From contig CP145409.1 of NCBI GenBank assembly GCA_036867785.1, positions 868,001 through 932,000 on the forward strand: DNA of 64,000 bases, read 5' to 3'. This stretch comes from Plasmodiophora brassicae. Its lineage: Eukaryota > Endomyxa: Phytomyxea > Phytomyxea > Plasmodiophorida. A program made the position numbers and the translations under genes. Shown piece by piece: positions 1 to 10,268 of this stretch. Every line of letters begins with the position of its first letter. Positions within the stretch are counted from its first letter, which is position 1. The notes under the pieces are model-generated. The model made no database searches and was not told the DNA's origin. It worked only from the letters and a program-made list of their open reading frames with translations.

Positions 1-414
1 GATGACCTTCAGAACGTAGAGGTGTGCAATCCGGGATTGAACGTCGGCGACGTTCAGCACCGGTGTTGCAAGGGCGTCCAGTTCGCTTTCGACATCGTTG
101 ACAGCGTCCCAGACCTTCTCGTGGTCAAACGCGAATTCGTTGGCGTCGACGGCAGTGGCGACCGACAGGAGGTCCATCGACACCTGATACAATGAATCGT
201 ACATGTCCCCACGAGGGCTCTGCCGGATCGCGCCGACCACCTCTCTGTCCGGCGTGTCGCTCGCGTTTCCAGACGCGTTGATCCACCACTGGACACGTGC
301 ATGTGCTTCACGAATTCGATCGGCGACTGGCGCGCCCGCCAGGGACCATGGCTGAAAATGGGCCCTGCACGAGCCGATTACTGCCAGGGCCAGCAGCTGG
401 GCGACGAACAGCAT
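1..414 (-). CDS. Secreted protein of unknown function, N-terminal part only
   Basis: An open frame starts at ATG 414-412 on the minus strand and runs off the left edge, giving 138 residues without a stop. The first ~18 residues (MLFVAQLLALAVIGSCRA) form a clear signal peptide with a plausible cleavage site after SCRA. The mature part is mixed and acidic/helical, with no cysteines after the signal and one potential N-glycosylation site (NAS). I recognise no family. The frame is uninterrupted and its amino-acid composition is normal, unlike the two shadow frames. The upstream 160 bases hold no in-frame ATG that would extend it convincingly. It is probably secreted or the ectodomain of a membrane protein; its C-terminus lies outside the window. 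Confidence 0.6.
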   Translation of the reverse strand, partial: MLFVAQLLALAVIGSCRAHFQPWSLAGAPVADRIREAHARVQWWINASGNASDTPDREVVGAIRQSPRGDMYDSLYQVSMDLLSVATAVDANEFAFDHEKVWDAVNDVESELDALATPVLNVADVQSRIAHLYVLKVI

Positions 415-1079
415 CGCGAGTTTGCCGCGCCTGACGGGTGACTCGCAGATCAGAGCCGAACCTGGGTTTGTACGACTCCGTACGGGGCCGACCCGAGGTC
501 TCCGTCGACACCGGTCGTCGTTTCGCATCGGGATACCTACACCAATCGCGCTGGCGGACCGTTCACATAAACAGCATTTTACAGATTCGGGAAACGTGCA
601 GCGTTGGTCAACGCCAGTTGCTTGACGTTGACGGAGCCAATTGCTTGACGTGATGTGAGGCGCACGCCAAGGATGGAACGGACCAGTTGGGCATGAGGCT
701 GGCACACACTTGCCGTGGAGGGCGCAGCGGTTGGCGTCCTCGAACAAGGAGATGAGTGCGCCTGGGGCACTTCCTGCAAGGCCACCACGGCCGTGTCCTT
801 GGAAACGCAGGTCAGGCTAGAAGTTCCGGGAGATCTCGCCAACCAGGCGTCGCCGGGACGGCATGGATCAGGAAGCGATTCGAGGCCGTCGAGCGGCGTA
901 TCGTCGCACCAGCCGCCATAGAAACCTTGTTGCGTATCAGGGACAGGGTGGACCTCCCCCACAGTCGTCAGGCACGCTGCCTGGGTGCCGTTGCTCCTGG
1001 CATGAACACCGTCTGTTCGCGTGATCCGTGTCGGCCTGGGCGTTGGCCGTTTCGTTGAAATCCGTCAGCACGATGTTGA
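415..1079. other. No well-supported gene; cysteine-containing minus-strand frames
   Basis: This stretch holds no gene I can defend. On the minus strand, 579-962 is open and cysteine-bearing, and an overlapping frame at about 640-780 reads like a short EGF-type pattern (NRCALHGKCVPASC). The two readings are in different frames, no start codon or convincing splice sites join them, and no partner domain is seen. It could be the decayed end of a secreted-protein gene or 5' sequence of the gene starting at 414. Confidence 0.3.
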
Positions 1080-1790
1080 TCGTATTCATTACCTGGAACG
1101 GCTTCGAACCAATATTGCTCTGAAGAGGTCTCAGATGCCCTGGAGCGGGCGCTGCACTGATGCGGGCATTGATATGTCCCGTACCGCGAATGTACCCTTG
1201 AACATGTCCTGCACAGGGTAGATTGGGGCACATTACGATATATGTACGGTTGATTACGAGCAATGGCAACGTATCTGATAAACCGTTAGACACCGACAGG
1301 TTATGCCCTCTTTGGTTCGTCAGCCTCGCACGAGTCCGCAGTTGGGGACCAATCGGTAGTCCCGACCATGACCAGGCTGGTAGTAATGGATGGACGCGCC
1401 GCGGTACAATGGCCATCCGGGTCGATCAACACTCGACCTATGACATTGTAAGCCCCTTGTTCGATGAACATGAACGAGGCACGGTGTGTCGGTCGGGGGT
1501 CTGCCTTTTACAGATTGTGTCAAGCTGCGGCATGGTTTCCCATGGCATGCGGCAACATTGCCCTTCTTCCCGAGCTTCCATGGCGGTCATCAGCAACAGG
1601 ATAGCCGAGGCACTCAAGGCACACACGGGCTGGGACGCGCACCGTTGGGCAGTCGGAGCAGATGAACGGCACGCCAGGTGCTCAGCGGCAGCAACCTGGT
1701 TGGAGCGGTACGGTCTGTCCGTCGTTACCGGACCACAGCGCGAGCCGACGAACACAGTGCCTGGCGATGTTGTCTGACCCACGAATCTAC
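1080..1790 (+). pseudogene. Decayed upstream copy of the multi-pass membrane protein gene at 2045-3572
   Basis: Blocks here match the next gene in order and orientation. About 1236-1290 matches 2344-2400 (end of exon 2, reading LITSNGN against FLITSRLPNGN, plus the following donor GTATNTG). About 1350-1400 matches 2490-2525, and 1515-1660 matches 3305-3460 almost continuously. Relative to the downstream gene the copy lacks bases that shift the frame near 1560 (a 5-nt difference inside the ATTGCC block), has several in-frame stops, and shows no clean exon chain covering the membrane segments. It is best read as a tandem duplicate that has decayed. Whether any part is still transcribed cannot be told from the sequence. 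Confidence 0.6.
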
Positions 1791-2044
1791 CATCAGCCTG
1801 CCGTTTCGTTCACTCCCTGCCCGCCAACCAGACGAAGCGCGAGGGGTCCACGCCCGGCCGTCCGGGGCGAGTGTACCGTTGGGGTCATCGTGAGGCTCAT
1901 ATTACCCGCCACATTGCTTAGTACGGTCCGCTCGAGCGCCGACAATCCTTAACGAGGCACACTAGAGGCTCGAAGGCGTCTCGGGATCGTGGGCGTACGC
2001 ATGATGCAGCGAATGATCCAGTTCGCTTTCCTGCCGACGGCGAG

Positions 2045-3572
2045 ATGATGGCCATGATCGCGTTGTCCCACCTGGCCCCGTTCTCGTATATCAACCGCGG
2101 CACGTTGAACTTCCTGGCGCTGGCGTGGACAGTGATGCACATCCTTAGTACCAACAAGGGGTTTGGCAAGATCAACCTGTTCAGCACCAAGTACCGCAAC
2201 ATCCGCTCGTGCATCGCCTGGCTCACGATTCTGGCCCTGATCTTCTGCCTGATTTACGACATCATGAACACCTACGTCAAGTACCGGGAAGGTGATTCGT
2301 AGCTCGCCTCTACCTTGCGGTACGTTAACCTGTGTCTGCGAAGGCTTTCTGATTACCAGCAGGCTCCCGAATGGCAACGTATTTGTTAAGCCGTCAGTCA
2401 CCATCATTGGCGCATCGCTGTCCTAGATCGTTTGTAAACGAGTGTACAGGGCCGTGCCAACTCAGTGGTCCGCTGGAGACCTGGCGCTGCTCCCAACGAT
2501 GACCGATCTGGTACCAATTGGCGAGTCCTTCGACAGGCGTCGTCTGACTTGTCCGTATCAGTTGAACCTGGCCTTTACGGCGAAGAGCAGTGCTCACTTC
2601 CTGGGCCTGGCGTTCTGGTCGACAATGGCCAAGAAGAATTTCGGTAGCAGTGTGCTGCCTTTGGAGCGAACATATGACTGACGCCATTGGCGGTAGGCAC
2701 GACGTTCGGGTCGAGCAGCGAATTCATGGCCTACAAGGCCTACTCAGTGATTTCCATTATTCTGTACCCGATTGCAGAGTTCACCGCCCCAACCGAGACT
2801 CTGTTTGCCACTGACGCTCCCAGCCACGTCGAGCGAGGGAGTCTGACTGATCAAACGGCAGGTCCATCATTGAGCCCCAGCTGGTGTACGCCTGCGAGAA
2901 TGTCGTCGTTATGATCCTCATCCTCGCCGTCAACCACCGTCTGGTTGCCCTTCTGGTCAGTAACGCGCATCAGAGCGGCTTTGGGTCGTGACGGGCCGTC
3001 CTGCTGGTGCAGAAATCGTCGTCGTTGTCGTTCGACATCCAGAACCGGATGAAGTTCTACATTGCGGTGAACCGCGCCCAGTTCTTCTTCGTCCTGCTCG
3101 AGTTCCTCGGCCTGGGCAGCATCAACATTGACCAGGCCAGCAAGTCCAACCTGCTGTACGCCAGTCCATTCTGGACCGACTTCGTATGCCTTGCAATGCG
3201 AATTGCCGTTATTGTTCTGTGCGCTGACATTCGCTTCGATGTGTCCAGTGCACCCACTTCTTCGACATCGGTCTGTGACGTAAACGGATCCGCTTCGTAC
3301 GGTTGCGTTCAAAGCTGCGGTGCTGAGTAGGGTTCCCCATGGCGTGCGTCACGTTGATCATTGCCATCTTCCCGAACTTCCATGACCGTCACGAGCAGCA
3401 GAGCGGCGGCCGTGGCACTCAGGAGACGCGCCCTGCGACGCGCACCGCTGGGGCTTCGGCTCCGATTGGCAAGCGGGATGGCGGTGCCGTTCCTGTCCCC
3501 AGCTCGGCCACTGCCCAGGAGTCCGCCAACGAAGAAGTCGTGATCGCCCCGCCCGTCAGTACCGCAATCTGA
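2045..3572 (+). CDS. Multi-pass (about seven-helix) membrane protein, family not recognised
   Basis: Exons fit at 2045-2291, 2344-2378, 2466-2510, 2562-2649, 2697-2778, 2862-2955, 3013-3240 and about 3402-3572; the sum is 990 nt, an unbroken 329-codon frame. All junctions are GT-AG with CTGAC-like branch sites, but the last intron (3241 to ~3401) is the least certain. Hydrophobic helices occur around CIAWLTILALIFCLIYDIM, FMAYKAYSVISIILYPI, VVVMILILAVNHRLVALL, RAQFFFVLLEFLGLG and FVCLAMRIAVIVLCA, with further weaker ones near the N-terminus. The C-terminal ~55 residues are polar and probably cytosolic. The layout resembles a 7TM receptor or transporter-like protein, but I cannot name the family. 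A decayed copy lies directly upstream. Confidence 0.65.
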
Positions 3573-3592
3573 ACCATCGTCCACCCAGCGAC

Positions 3593-4550
3593 TTGCAACG
3601 TTCCGCTGGCACCATTTCAATAAATCGTCCTGCCCTGATCGATCTGGAACGGCAACCGCGCGCCTCCTCCGTGCTGGTCACACAGTTGTTGTCCGATATG
3701 TCGGCCACGGTCGACGACCGGGTGCGCCTCCTACAGGAACGAATAGCGCAGCTGAAGGCATCGGTGTCCGATTGTGAGGCGGCGGGTCGCCGTGTTCCCG
3801 CGGTCGCCAGTGGCGATCTCGGCCATGCCAGCCTGCAATGCGATGAGATCGGGTCGGCGTTGAAGGCAATGGCGCAGGGCGCGGACAGGGACCGCCTCCT
3901 TCGCATCTGGCGCACACACGTATGCCCATGGTGACCCGATCAATGGGTAACGACAGAGAGGATAACGGTATCGCGAAGGTCCAGGATCTGAGTACCCTGA
4001 AGGTGCGCATCGCGAAAGCCGGCCTGGACGACGATGTTGCCACGCAGAAGGATGTCCCGATCGACGTCATGACGCGCGATCACGTCCATCAACGGGAGTG
4101 GCACCAAGCGCCGTCTGTGTGCGCTCTGCTGTCTGCGGTGCCGTTCGCGCTTATCGGGGTTGTGCAGGAGCCCTGCTCTGGAAGGTGCCGTTTCGGATGT
4201 CGAGGACACGCATGCGGCGATGAACCAGATCATGCAGGACTCGAAGGACCTGGCCGACATATTCCACGATTTGAAACACGTGGTCGTCAGCCAGGGTACC
4301 GTCCTCGACGTACGACGCGCGTGCTGTTTCGCCACCGCCGCCCTGCATAACCGTGGCACAGGAGATCGAATCGAACACGCATAAGGCCAGGGAGCGGGCC
4401 CAGAAGGCGGAGGTATCCGTACGCCAAGCCGCCCATGAGCAGAGCGCTGTGGTCTGTAACGCGCGCTTCATCATGTGCTGCCTCTGCGTTGTCCTGCTGC
4501 TGGCCGTAGTCGGCATCCTGCTCGGGTACTGGGTGTTCCCTAAGCGGTGA
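3593..4550 (+). CDS. Qa-SNARE (syntaxin) with C-terminal membrane anchor
   Basis: Syntaxins sit on acceptor membranes and form the four-helix SNARE bundle for vesicle fusion. Exons are 3593 (or ATG 3698) to 3919, 3979-4112, 4168-4309 and 4362-4550. The third and fourth exons encode a full SNARE motif with the central glutamine in the run VVVSQGTVLDEIE, the pattern typical of syntaxin-16/Tlg2 and other Qa-SNAREs, followed by a strongly hydrophobic tail anchor (MCCLCVVLLLAVVGILLGYW) and the end FPKR. Upstream, the helical region LLQERIAQLKASV fits an Habc-type N-terminal bundle. The start is uncertain: the frame is open from 3593 but the first ATG is at 3698, so a further 5' exon or a short N-terminus is possible. 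The donor of intron 2 has two equivalent choices. It lies 20 bases after the membrane-protein gene. Confidence 0.8.
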
Positions 4551-4603
4551 CGAATGTAGGACACGGGATATGTATAGGTATGTGCAAATAGCCTGGACGA
4601 TGG

Positions 4604-6562
4604 TCAGAACTTGAGCCTGCCCATGACGTTCGAGAATATGTCGGCGACGGCCTTGTTGGAATCGGGTGTCGCCGCTGACGATCCGGACGGCGCCGATGGC
4701 TTCTTGTTCGCCCCCGACCCCGCTGCCGGCTTCGGCTTCGCCTTGCCTTTGTTCCTGTAGTCAGCGTTCTCCTTGTACCCGTACGGGTCAACTTGGTCGT
4801 CGGGCTTACGTGAACCGCTCGGTACGTAATTGTACTCGGTGCCCTGGCCGAACGCCCACTTTGTTGGCGGGTGCGTCGATGACGATGCCGACGTGCTTTC
4901 GCCGTCGTCCGATGACGACGACGATGATGACGACGGCGGCGGCGCTTCTGCCTTCGACTGCACGACGATCGGCGGTACGGGAACGCCCCCATTGATCGGC
5001 GGTTTCGTTGTCGGTGCTGGCGTCTGGGGAGGCGGCGACGTTGTCGGCAACGGTTGCGGTGGCGCCGGCGACTTTGGTGGCGTGATCGGGTGCTTGATCG
5101 GGCTGCCTGGAGGTGGCGGTGGCCCCTTGACGGCATCAGGTCGCTGGTGGAACGCGGCCATACTGGGCGGGAGCGATGGCAGGTCGGGTGCCTTACCCGT
5201 CATGGCGGTCCCCGCTGCCTGCGACTCCTTCAATGTCATCGGGACAGCGGCGATGCCCGTCTTCTGGATCGGTTCCGCCCAGGTTCCCGCTGACACGGGC
5301 AACTCCAATGGCGTCAGCAGGCCCCCTCCGGTCGTGCTTGCAGGCGGGATCGTCGGGATGCCCATGCCAGCACCGCCATTCGCCGGGGCCTCCTTCACGG
5401 GGGGTACCGTTCCAGTGGAGTTGGACACAGGCGGTGGCCCTGAACGTGCTGCGACAGATGATTCAGGAGGTGGTGTGGGCGGAGAACCCTGACCGGGGAC
5501 GACCGGTGCACTGGTTGGCTGGGTCGTCACCGACGCTCTTCCAGATGGGACGACTGGTGGGACAACGGTCGGCACAGGCGCTTTCGTCGTCCTGTTCGTC
5601 GGCGGCGGTGGGGGCGACGACGTCGGCGAGGGTTCACCGTTGCCCAGGCCACCCAGTGGTGACAATGCGGGCACGTTAGGGATCTGCGGCGTCTCAGGCA
5701 ATTCGGGGAGTTTTGGCGCCGGCGTCCCAGACGATGATCGGCCGCCACTGGAGCCTCCGCTGGCCGTCTTTGAGGACGAAGGCGACGGTGACGATGAGCG
5801 CTTGCCGTCGTCATGCCGCCGGTCACCATCGTCCCGTCGGTCGTGGTCGCGTCGTCGATCATCGTCGTCGTCATCATCATTACGCCTCCGTTCGTCACGG
5901 TCGTCATCGCGATCCGATCGCCGCCTGCGATTCCGGTCATCGTCATCGTAATCCCGGTCGCGTCTGCGGTCGTCGTCGTCGCGGTCGTCGTCGTCGTCCC
6001 TGCCTCGGTCATTGTTCCTGCGCCTCGACGCGGATGACGACGAAGACGATGAGGCAGGCGACCCGCCACTAGACGGCTGCGAGAGAGGAAGTGCCGGCCC
6101 ATATGCGTTCGCAGGGGGAGGTGGTTGGCCATAGACTGGCCCATAAGGCGGAGGTTGTCCATAGCCGACATTGTTGGGTGGCGGCACCACGTTGCCGCTG
6201 TATGGAGGTGGTGGTGGCGGCGGGTACCCGGCGTACCCGTTGGGTTGGTACCCGTATGGCATATTGGGTGCCGCCTGGTAATACGCTGGCATGCTGCTGC
6301 TGTAAGGGGGCATTGGTGGTAGCGGCCCATTCGCACCAGCAGCGGCAGGCGGAGACTGCTGAGACTGACCAGGGTTAACGACCAGGTTCAGTGCCAGTCC
6401 TTGCGGTAGACTGTTCCCGGTAAGCCCATTGACGCTGTTACTGCTCGCAGAGGGGCTGGACGCCGGTCCCGTATCGTCGGCACTGGCGGCAACGACAGCG
6501 CTCGCCACGATGCCGACCATGAAGGCGGTCCGCCATCGCTTCCAGCGATCCATAGAATACAT
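4604..6562 (-). CDS. Secreted Pro-rich and Asp/Arg-rich disordered protein
   Basis: A single uninterrupted 652-codon frame. Residues ~12-30 form a signal peptide (TAFMVGIVASAVVAASADD). The rest is low complexity in ordered blocks: Gln/Pro/Tyr/Gly-rich (~65-165), a Ser run, a ~75-residue polyampholyte of alternating Asp and Arg (for example RGRDDDDDRDDDDRRRDRD), then Ser/Pro/Thr-rich sequence and a Lys/Ala-rich end. There is no membrane segment after the signal peptide and no cysteine-rich domain. This looks like an extracellular-matrix or wall-associated intrinsically disordered protein. No homologous family is recognised. An alternative ATG is at 6553. The reverse strand carries long shadow frames (for example 4830-5492) caused by codon bias. 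Confidence 0.75.
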   Translation of the reverse strand: MYSMDRWKRWRTAFMVGIVASAVVAASADDTGPASSPSASSNSVNGLTGNSLPQGLALNLVVNPGQSQQSPPAAAGANGPLPPMPPYSSSMPAYYQAAPNMPYGYQPNGYAGYPPPPPPPYSGNVVPPPNNVGYGQPPPYGPVYGQPPPPANAYGPALPLSQPSSGGSPASSSSSSSASRRRNNDRGRDDDDDRDDDDRRRDRDYDDDDRNRRRRSDRDDDRDERRRNDDDDDDDRRRDHDRRDDGDRRHDDGKRSSSPSPSSSKTASGGSSGGRSSSGTPAPKLPELPETPQIPNVPALSPLGGLGNGEPSPTSSPPPPPTNRTTKAPVPTVVPPVVPSGRASVTTQPTSAPVVPGQGSPPTPPPESSVAARSGPPPVSNSTGTVPPVKEAPANGGAGMGIPTIPPASTTGGGLLTPLELPVSAGTWAEPIQKTGIAAVPMTLKESQAAGTAMTGKAPDLPSLPPSMAAFHQRPDAVKGPPPPPGSPIKHPITPPKSPAPPQPLPTTSPPPQTPAPTTKPPINGGVPVPPIVVQSKAEAPPPSSSSSSSSDDGESTSASSSTHPPTKWAFGQGTEYNYVPSGSRKPDDQVDPYGYKENADYRNKGKAKPKPAAGSGANKKPSAPSGSSAATPDSNKAVADIFSNVMGRLKF

Positions 6563-6644
6563 AATGAATCACGTCCGGGAACCAGCCCCTAGAGTTGAAT
6601 CACGCACACAGCCACGAATTCATCAATAAAGGGCGTCTGCTTCA

Positions 6645-8724
6645 TCAAATGGGTGTCGGGATGGCGACCCGATTCAGTTCCAGGATCGACGCGTTCCGTT
6701 GCCTGACAGCAGACTGTCCACTGATGAACTTGTTGCACAGCCGGCGAATGTCGGCATAGGGCAATGCGGCGTATCGGGCAGTGACACCGTTCAGGAACGT
6801 GATCGCCGAATGTATGAAGTCGGCTTTGGCCTCAAGCGCTTGGACGGGGTCGTTGATGACATCATGTTCCACGTGGCGTTTAGGAGTGATCCCGACCCGT
6901 TGCAGGAGCGCGGCCGTGTCCACCAGGACAGGCACCGCATCGACCGGCCCGCCATCGTAATCGATATCGGATAACGTCATCGGATTCGGCTCACAGTGCA
7001 ACGTGAACGCGGTGTTCACAATGAACCGGACGATGTCGAGGAGGCGTTCCCATAGAATATGGTCGCGGTCGGATGGGAAGCGATGCACTTGGGACTGGAG
7101 TTGCCCAATGAGAGTTTCCAGGAAGGCGTTCGCGAACCATGGTGAATGCAAGTGACGAATGATAACGCCCAGCTGAACGTTGCCGTCAGCGAACAGCGCC
7201 TCGGCACTTAACGTTGACAGAATCAGCACGGCCAGGCGCGTCATTTCCTGGACGGTTGTCAAGTGGGTCCGCCTTCCGATGGACACAACGGCAGCGGGGA
7301 CCCATTCCCTCCAGCCGTCCTGGTCTCGCAATTCGTTCAGGACAGAGTTCTGCCGGTCCCAGTGAGCACACATCGTACGACACGGGCGAAGGACTTGCCT
7401 TGGCCATGAGCGTGTTGAGGACCTTCCGGAGCAGGTCCAGTACGGCCCTGGCGTTCCGGCTGGACTCGAGGACGTGGAACACGAAGTGCCAGGCGCGTCC
7501 GCGGCCACCCAACCCGATCTCCTCCATAACCCGGCCGCATACGCCAGTACTGGACAGGACGTTGGCAGGAACATCGCGAACCATCATCGACGTCACCTCG
7601 TCCGCCGTTGCTGGGCCCTGCAATGCCGCCGACAGCAATAACCAGACGGCGATCGCATGCGACTGCGAAACAGGTCGTCAGTGGAATGACATTATTGGGC
7701 ACATAGTACGCCGGCGTACTCCACCAGGACCCGTCGCAGAGGCGAACGCCGATTTCATGACCTTCACAGTGTCAATCTGAATCAGTGACAGCGGCGTCGA
7801 AGGTTCGCCCAGAGCGGACAGGACTTGCGCATCGTTGCGAGCGTGTAATTCTTTGAGGACAGCGTCAATCTTCTGCTTGTTCTGAAGAAAGACGCGGAGG
7901 CGTGCCTCCAGATCGCCGACCGACCGCGTCGAGATGGAATTCTCTATGGCCTGGCGATATTCGTGCAGGATTGCGAGCTTCAACGGTGACAGCGTTTGAA
8001 TCGGGACAACAATTGTCGCAGGTGGCCGGCGAGGTTCCGTCACTGGAAGGCGTTGTATTGCCCTCTTCGTTAAGAGCGTCGCTTTCGGCTCGTGCTTCGA
8101 TGCGAACTTCACCGGATCCGGTAGCGCCTCTATCTTCTTTCGTACCACATCGTCGTCGTCGTCGTCTTCGTCGTCGCTGTGTTTGTCGTCGCCAGGAACC
8201 AGTGAGACTGGCCTGGCCAGTCGCGATGGACTCTCCAGTGCGGCGTTGACGGCGCTCAGCGTCGGTGAGAAGTGGCGATCAAAGTGCTGCATCCAGGTGT
8301 CGATTTCCTGGGCGTCTTCGCTGCGAAGCCAGAGGTCGTACTGCCCGGTACCGGTAGAAGCGTCGACCGACAGAACAATTTCGTGGTCGTCGATGCGTTT
8401 GCACGATGCGATTTGGGTGATGTCGATCCGCGTTGGCGATGTGTCGCCGTCAGCGGATGGATGACTTAGCTCCAGGTCGAGGATGCGGCCGCTATCGCTG
8501 CCGCGTAACGATACGCTCCTTGTGGACCACGTCTTCAGAAGCGACCGGGAGGATTTCTTGCGCAGGACGCTGTGGACCAGGATCGGACATTCGTCTGCGG
8601 TCGACGGCACCGCCAGGGATGACCTTCCAGCGGACGCTTGTCGCATGAGTTTGGTCGTCCAGCGCCCCAGTAGCGACTGCGAGCGCTTCGGAGGCGGGTC
8701 TTCACGTTGCCCCGAACCCACCAT
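6645..8724 (-). CDS. PH-domain protein with long helical C-terminal half
   Basis: Exons 8724-7720, 7662-7399 and 7349-6645 sum to 1974 nt, an exact 657-codon frame. After a basic N-terminus, residues ~45-160 form a pleckstrin-homology domain: strands containing VLRKKSSRSLLKTWSTRSVSL, then a C-terminal helix around AQEIDTWMQHFDRHF with the invariant Trp. PH domains bind phosphoinositides or proteins at membranes. An acidic run (DDEDDDDDD) follows, then about 450 mostly helical residues that I do not recognise. Intron 2 (7398-7350) has a GC donor, GCAAGT, and keeps the frame only with that donor, so it appears to be a GC-AG intron. No catalytic motif is seen. Confidence 0.75.
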
Positions 8725-8978
8725 CGCAGGTTCATCTCATGTGCGATGGCGCTCGACCATTGCCATCGTACTAGATCGAGCGGTCCAGCACGACGGACCA
8801 AATATCTTGATGACCCAGGAACACAACACACACAGATAGTGGAGCCGGGAGATAGATGGCAAAAGCATCGGGGCACACACACTGCGGGCGCCCGCCGACA
8901 GCGAGCTGGACGATGCCCAGTGGCAGCTCCACGGAGTGCGTATAACCGGATTTATAGACCTTCCGTACCAGGCAAGGT

Positions 8979-10016
8979 ATGGTGCTCCCCGTGATCATCG
9001 CGGTCGTCGCTGTCCTGACAACGATCGCGCTCGCCTGGCTGTATGGACGGTCCAGGCGAGTGCCGATGACGTTGGAGGAACTAGGACGTCACGTGGTCGA
9101 TGGCGACCTTATGGTCTCGGTTGGCGGGTCCGTGTTCGATGTGTCGGAAGACGGGGCGCTCTACGGCGCCAACGGGCCGTTTGCAATGTGCCCGGGCCAC
9201 GATATCTCACTGTCCGTCGCCAAACGCCGACTGGAACCATCGCTGCTGAACGGATGCGCACGAGACGTGTCTGACGAGGAGCGCGGGCACATCCAGCAGT
9301 ACGTTCGTCAATTGCGCCAGGCCTACCCGGAGGTCGGCTCCGTTTTCCCGTTACCGTCCTCGACGCATCCACCGATTCCCGCTGGCATGCAAGCGTCCAC
9401 GCCTCTTCCTGCCAGTATTCCCCGCGTCATGTCGATGGACGACGTCTTGCGTTCGCCAGGTGTTATCGCCGTACGCGGTCTCGTGTTCGACGTCACGTCG
9501 GCCACCGACCTGTTCGGCATTGACGGCCCGTACAGGCATCTTCTGGGCAGCGACGCCTCGATGGCGTTCGCGTCCCATACTGGTGGCGTTGGTTCGTTTT
9601 CCGACATGTCGTACGACGCCATGGTACGACTGGATGCGGCCGTGCAGGCGCTATCCGTCAGGTTCCCCTGCGTTGGAGTTGCCACCGATTCTCCAGCGTC
9701 CCCCGCCATCTATGCCGAATCGCCTGCCATCACGACCGACAGTGAGTTGCACCGTGCCATCGACGACGGCGACTACGACCGGGCCGGACGGCTCCTAGCG
9801 CACGGGAACGTGGATGTGAACGCGGTCTGCTCGAGAACGTCGCTGACCCCGCTGCACAAGCTCGTCGAGGCCGACCGCGCCGATCTCGTCCAGATGGCGC
9901 TAGTCAAGGGCGCTGACCCTATGGCGACTGCCGCGCTATACGACAACGAGACCCCGCTCCAGATGGCACATCGCTTCCATCATAGCACATGCGTCGAGGC
10001 GTTTACGGCCGCCTGA
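8979..10016 (+). CDS. Membrane-anchored protein with two MAPR (cytochrome-b5-like) domains and ankyrin repeats
   Basis: A single-exon 345-residue protein. Residues 3-22 are a hydrophobic N-terminal anchor (VLPVIIAVVAVLTTIALAWLYG). Two copies of the membrane-associated progesterone receptor / neudesin-type heme-binding fold follow: ~30-118 with the core GSVFDVSEDGALYGANGPF, and ~148-238 with GLVFDVTSATDLFGIDGPY. MAPR proteins bind heme through conserved tyrosines and support sterol and P450 metabolism at the ER. Copy 1 keeps YGANGPF; copy 2 has FGIDGPY, so one heme ligand position differs. The C-terminal ~95 residues are ankyrin repeats (LHRAIDDGDYDRAGRLLAHG; TPLHKLVEADRADLV). The combination suggests a heme or sterol sensor tethered at a membrane. 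The ATG at 8979 is the first in frame and is followed at once by the anchor. Confidence 0.8.
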   Translation: MVLPVIIAVVAVLTTIALAWLYGRSRRVPMTLEELGRHVVDGDLMVSVGGSVFDVSEDGALYGANGPFAMCPGHDISLSVAKRRLEPSLLNGCARDVSDEERGHIQQYVRQLRQAYPEVGSVFPLPSSTHPPIPAGMQASTPLPASIPRVMSMDDVLRSPGVIAVRGLVFDVTSATDLFGIDGPYRHLLGSDASMAFASHTGGVGSFSDMSYDAMVRLDAAVQALSVRFPCVGVATDSPASPAIYAESPAITTDSELHRAIDDGDYDRAGRLLAHGNVDVNAVCSRTSLTPLHKLVEADRADLVQMALVKGADPMATAALYDNETPLQMAHRFHHSTCVEAFTAA

Positions 10017-10268
10017 TCCTGTGACGTTCTGTCCTGGTTCCCGAACAAGCTCGACGTTGCTCTCTGTAGTGTTCGACCGGCGTGGCCTTCGTCCAGCACG
10101 CGTGGATCAGTATCAGGAAGTATCTGGCTGATAAACTGCTCCCAGCTGACGGACGTCGCTGTCGGTCCCGTCCCGTCGACACCTCGTCAGGTGGCACGCG
10201 CACGCGCGTCCCTCGCCAAATTGAGTCATTAACTGGGGGCAGGCCTAGGGCGCTCGGGGCCATTCGCG

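Noticed and set aside
937-1416. 159-codon minus-strand ORF
   Set aside because: Overlaps the decayed copy of the membrane gene, whose plus-strand similarity explains the sequence better.
4830-5492. 220-codon Gly/Val-rich plus-strand ORF
   Set aside because: Antisense shadow of the secreted Pro-rich gene; Gly and Val runs mirror Pro and Asp codons.
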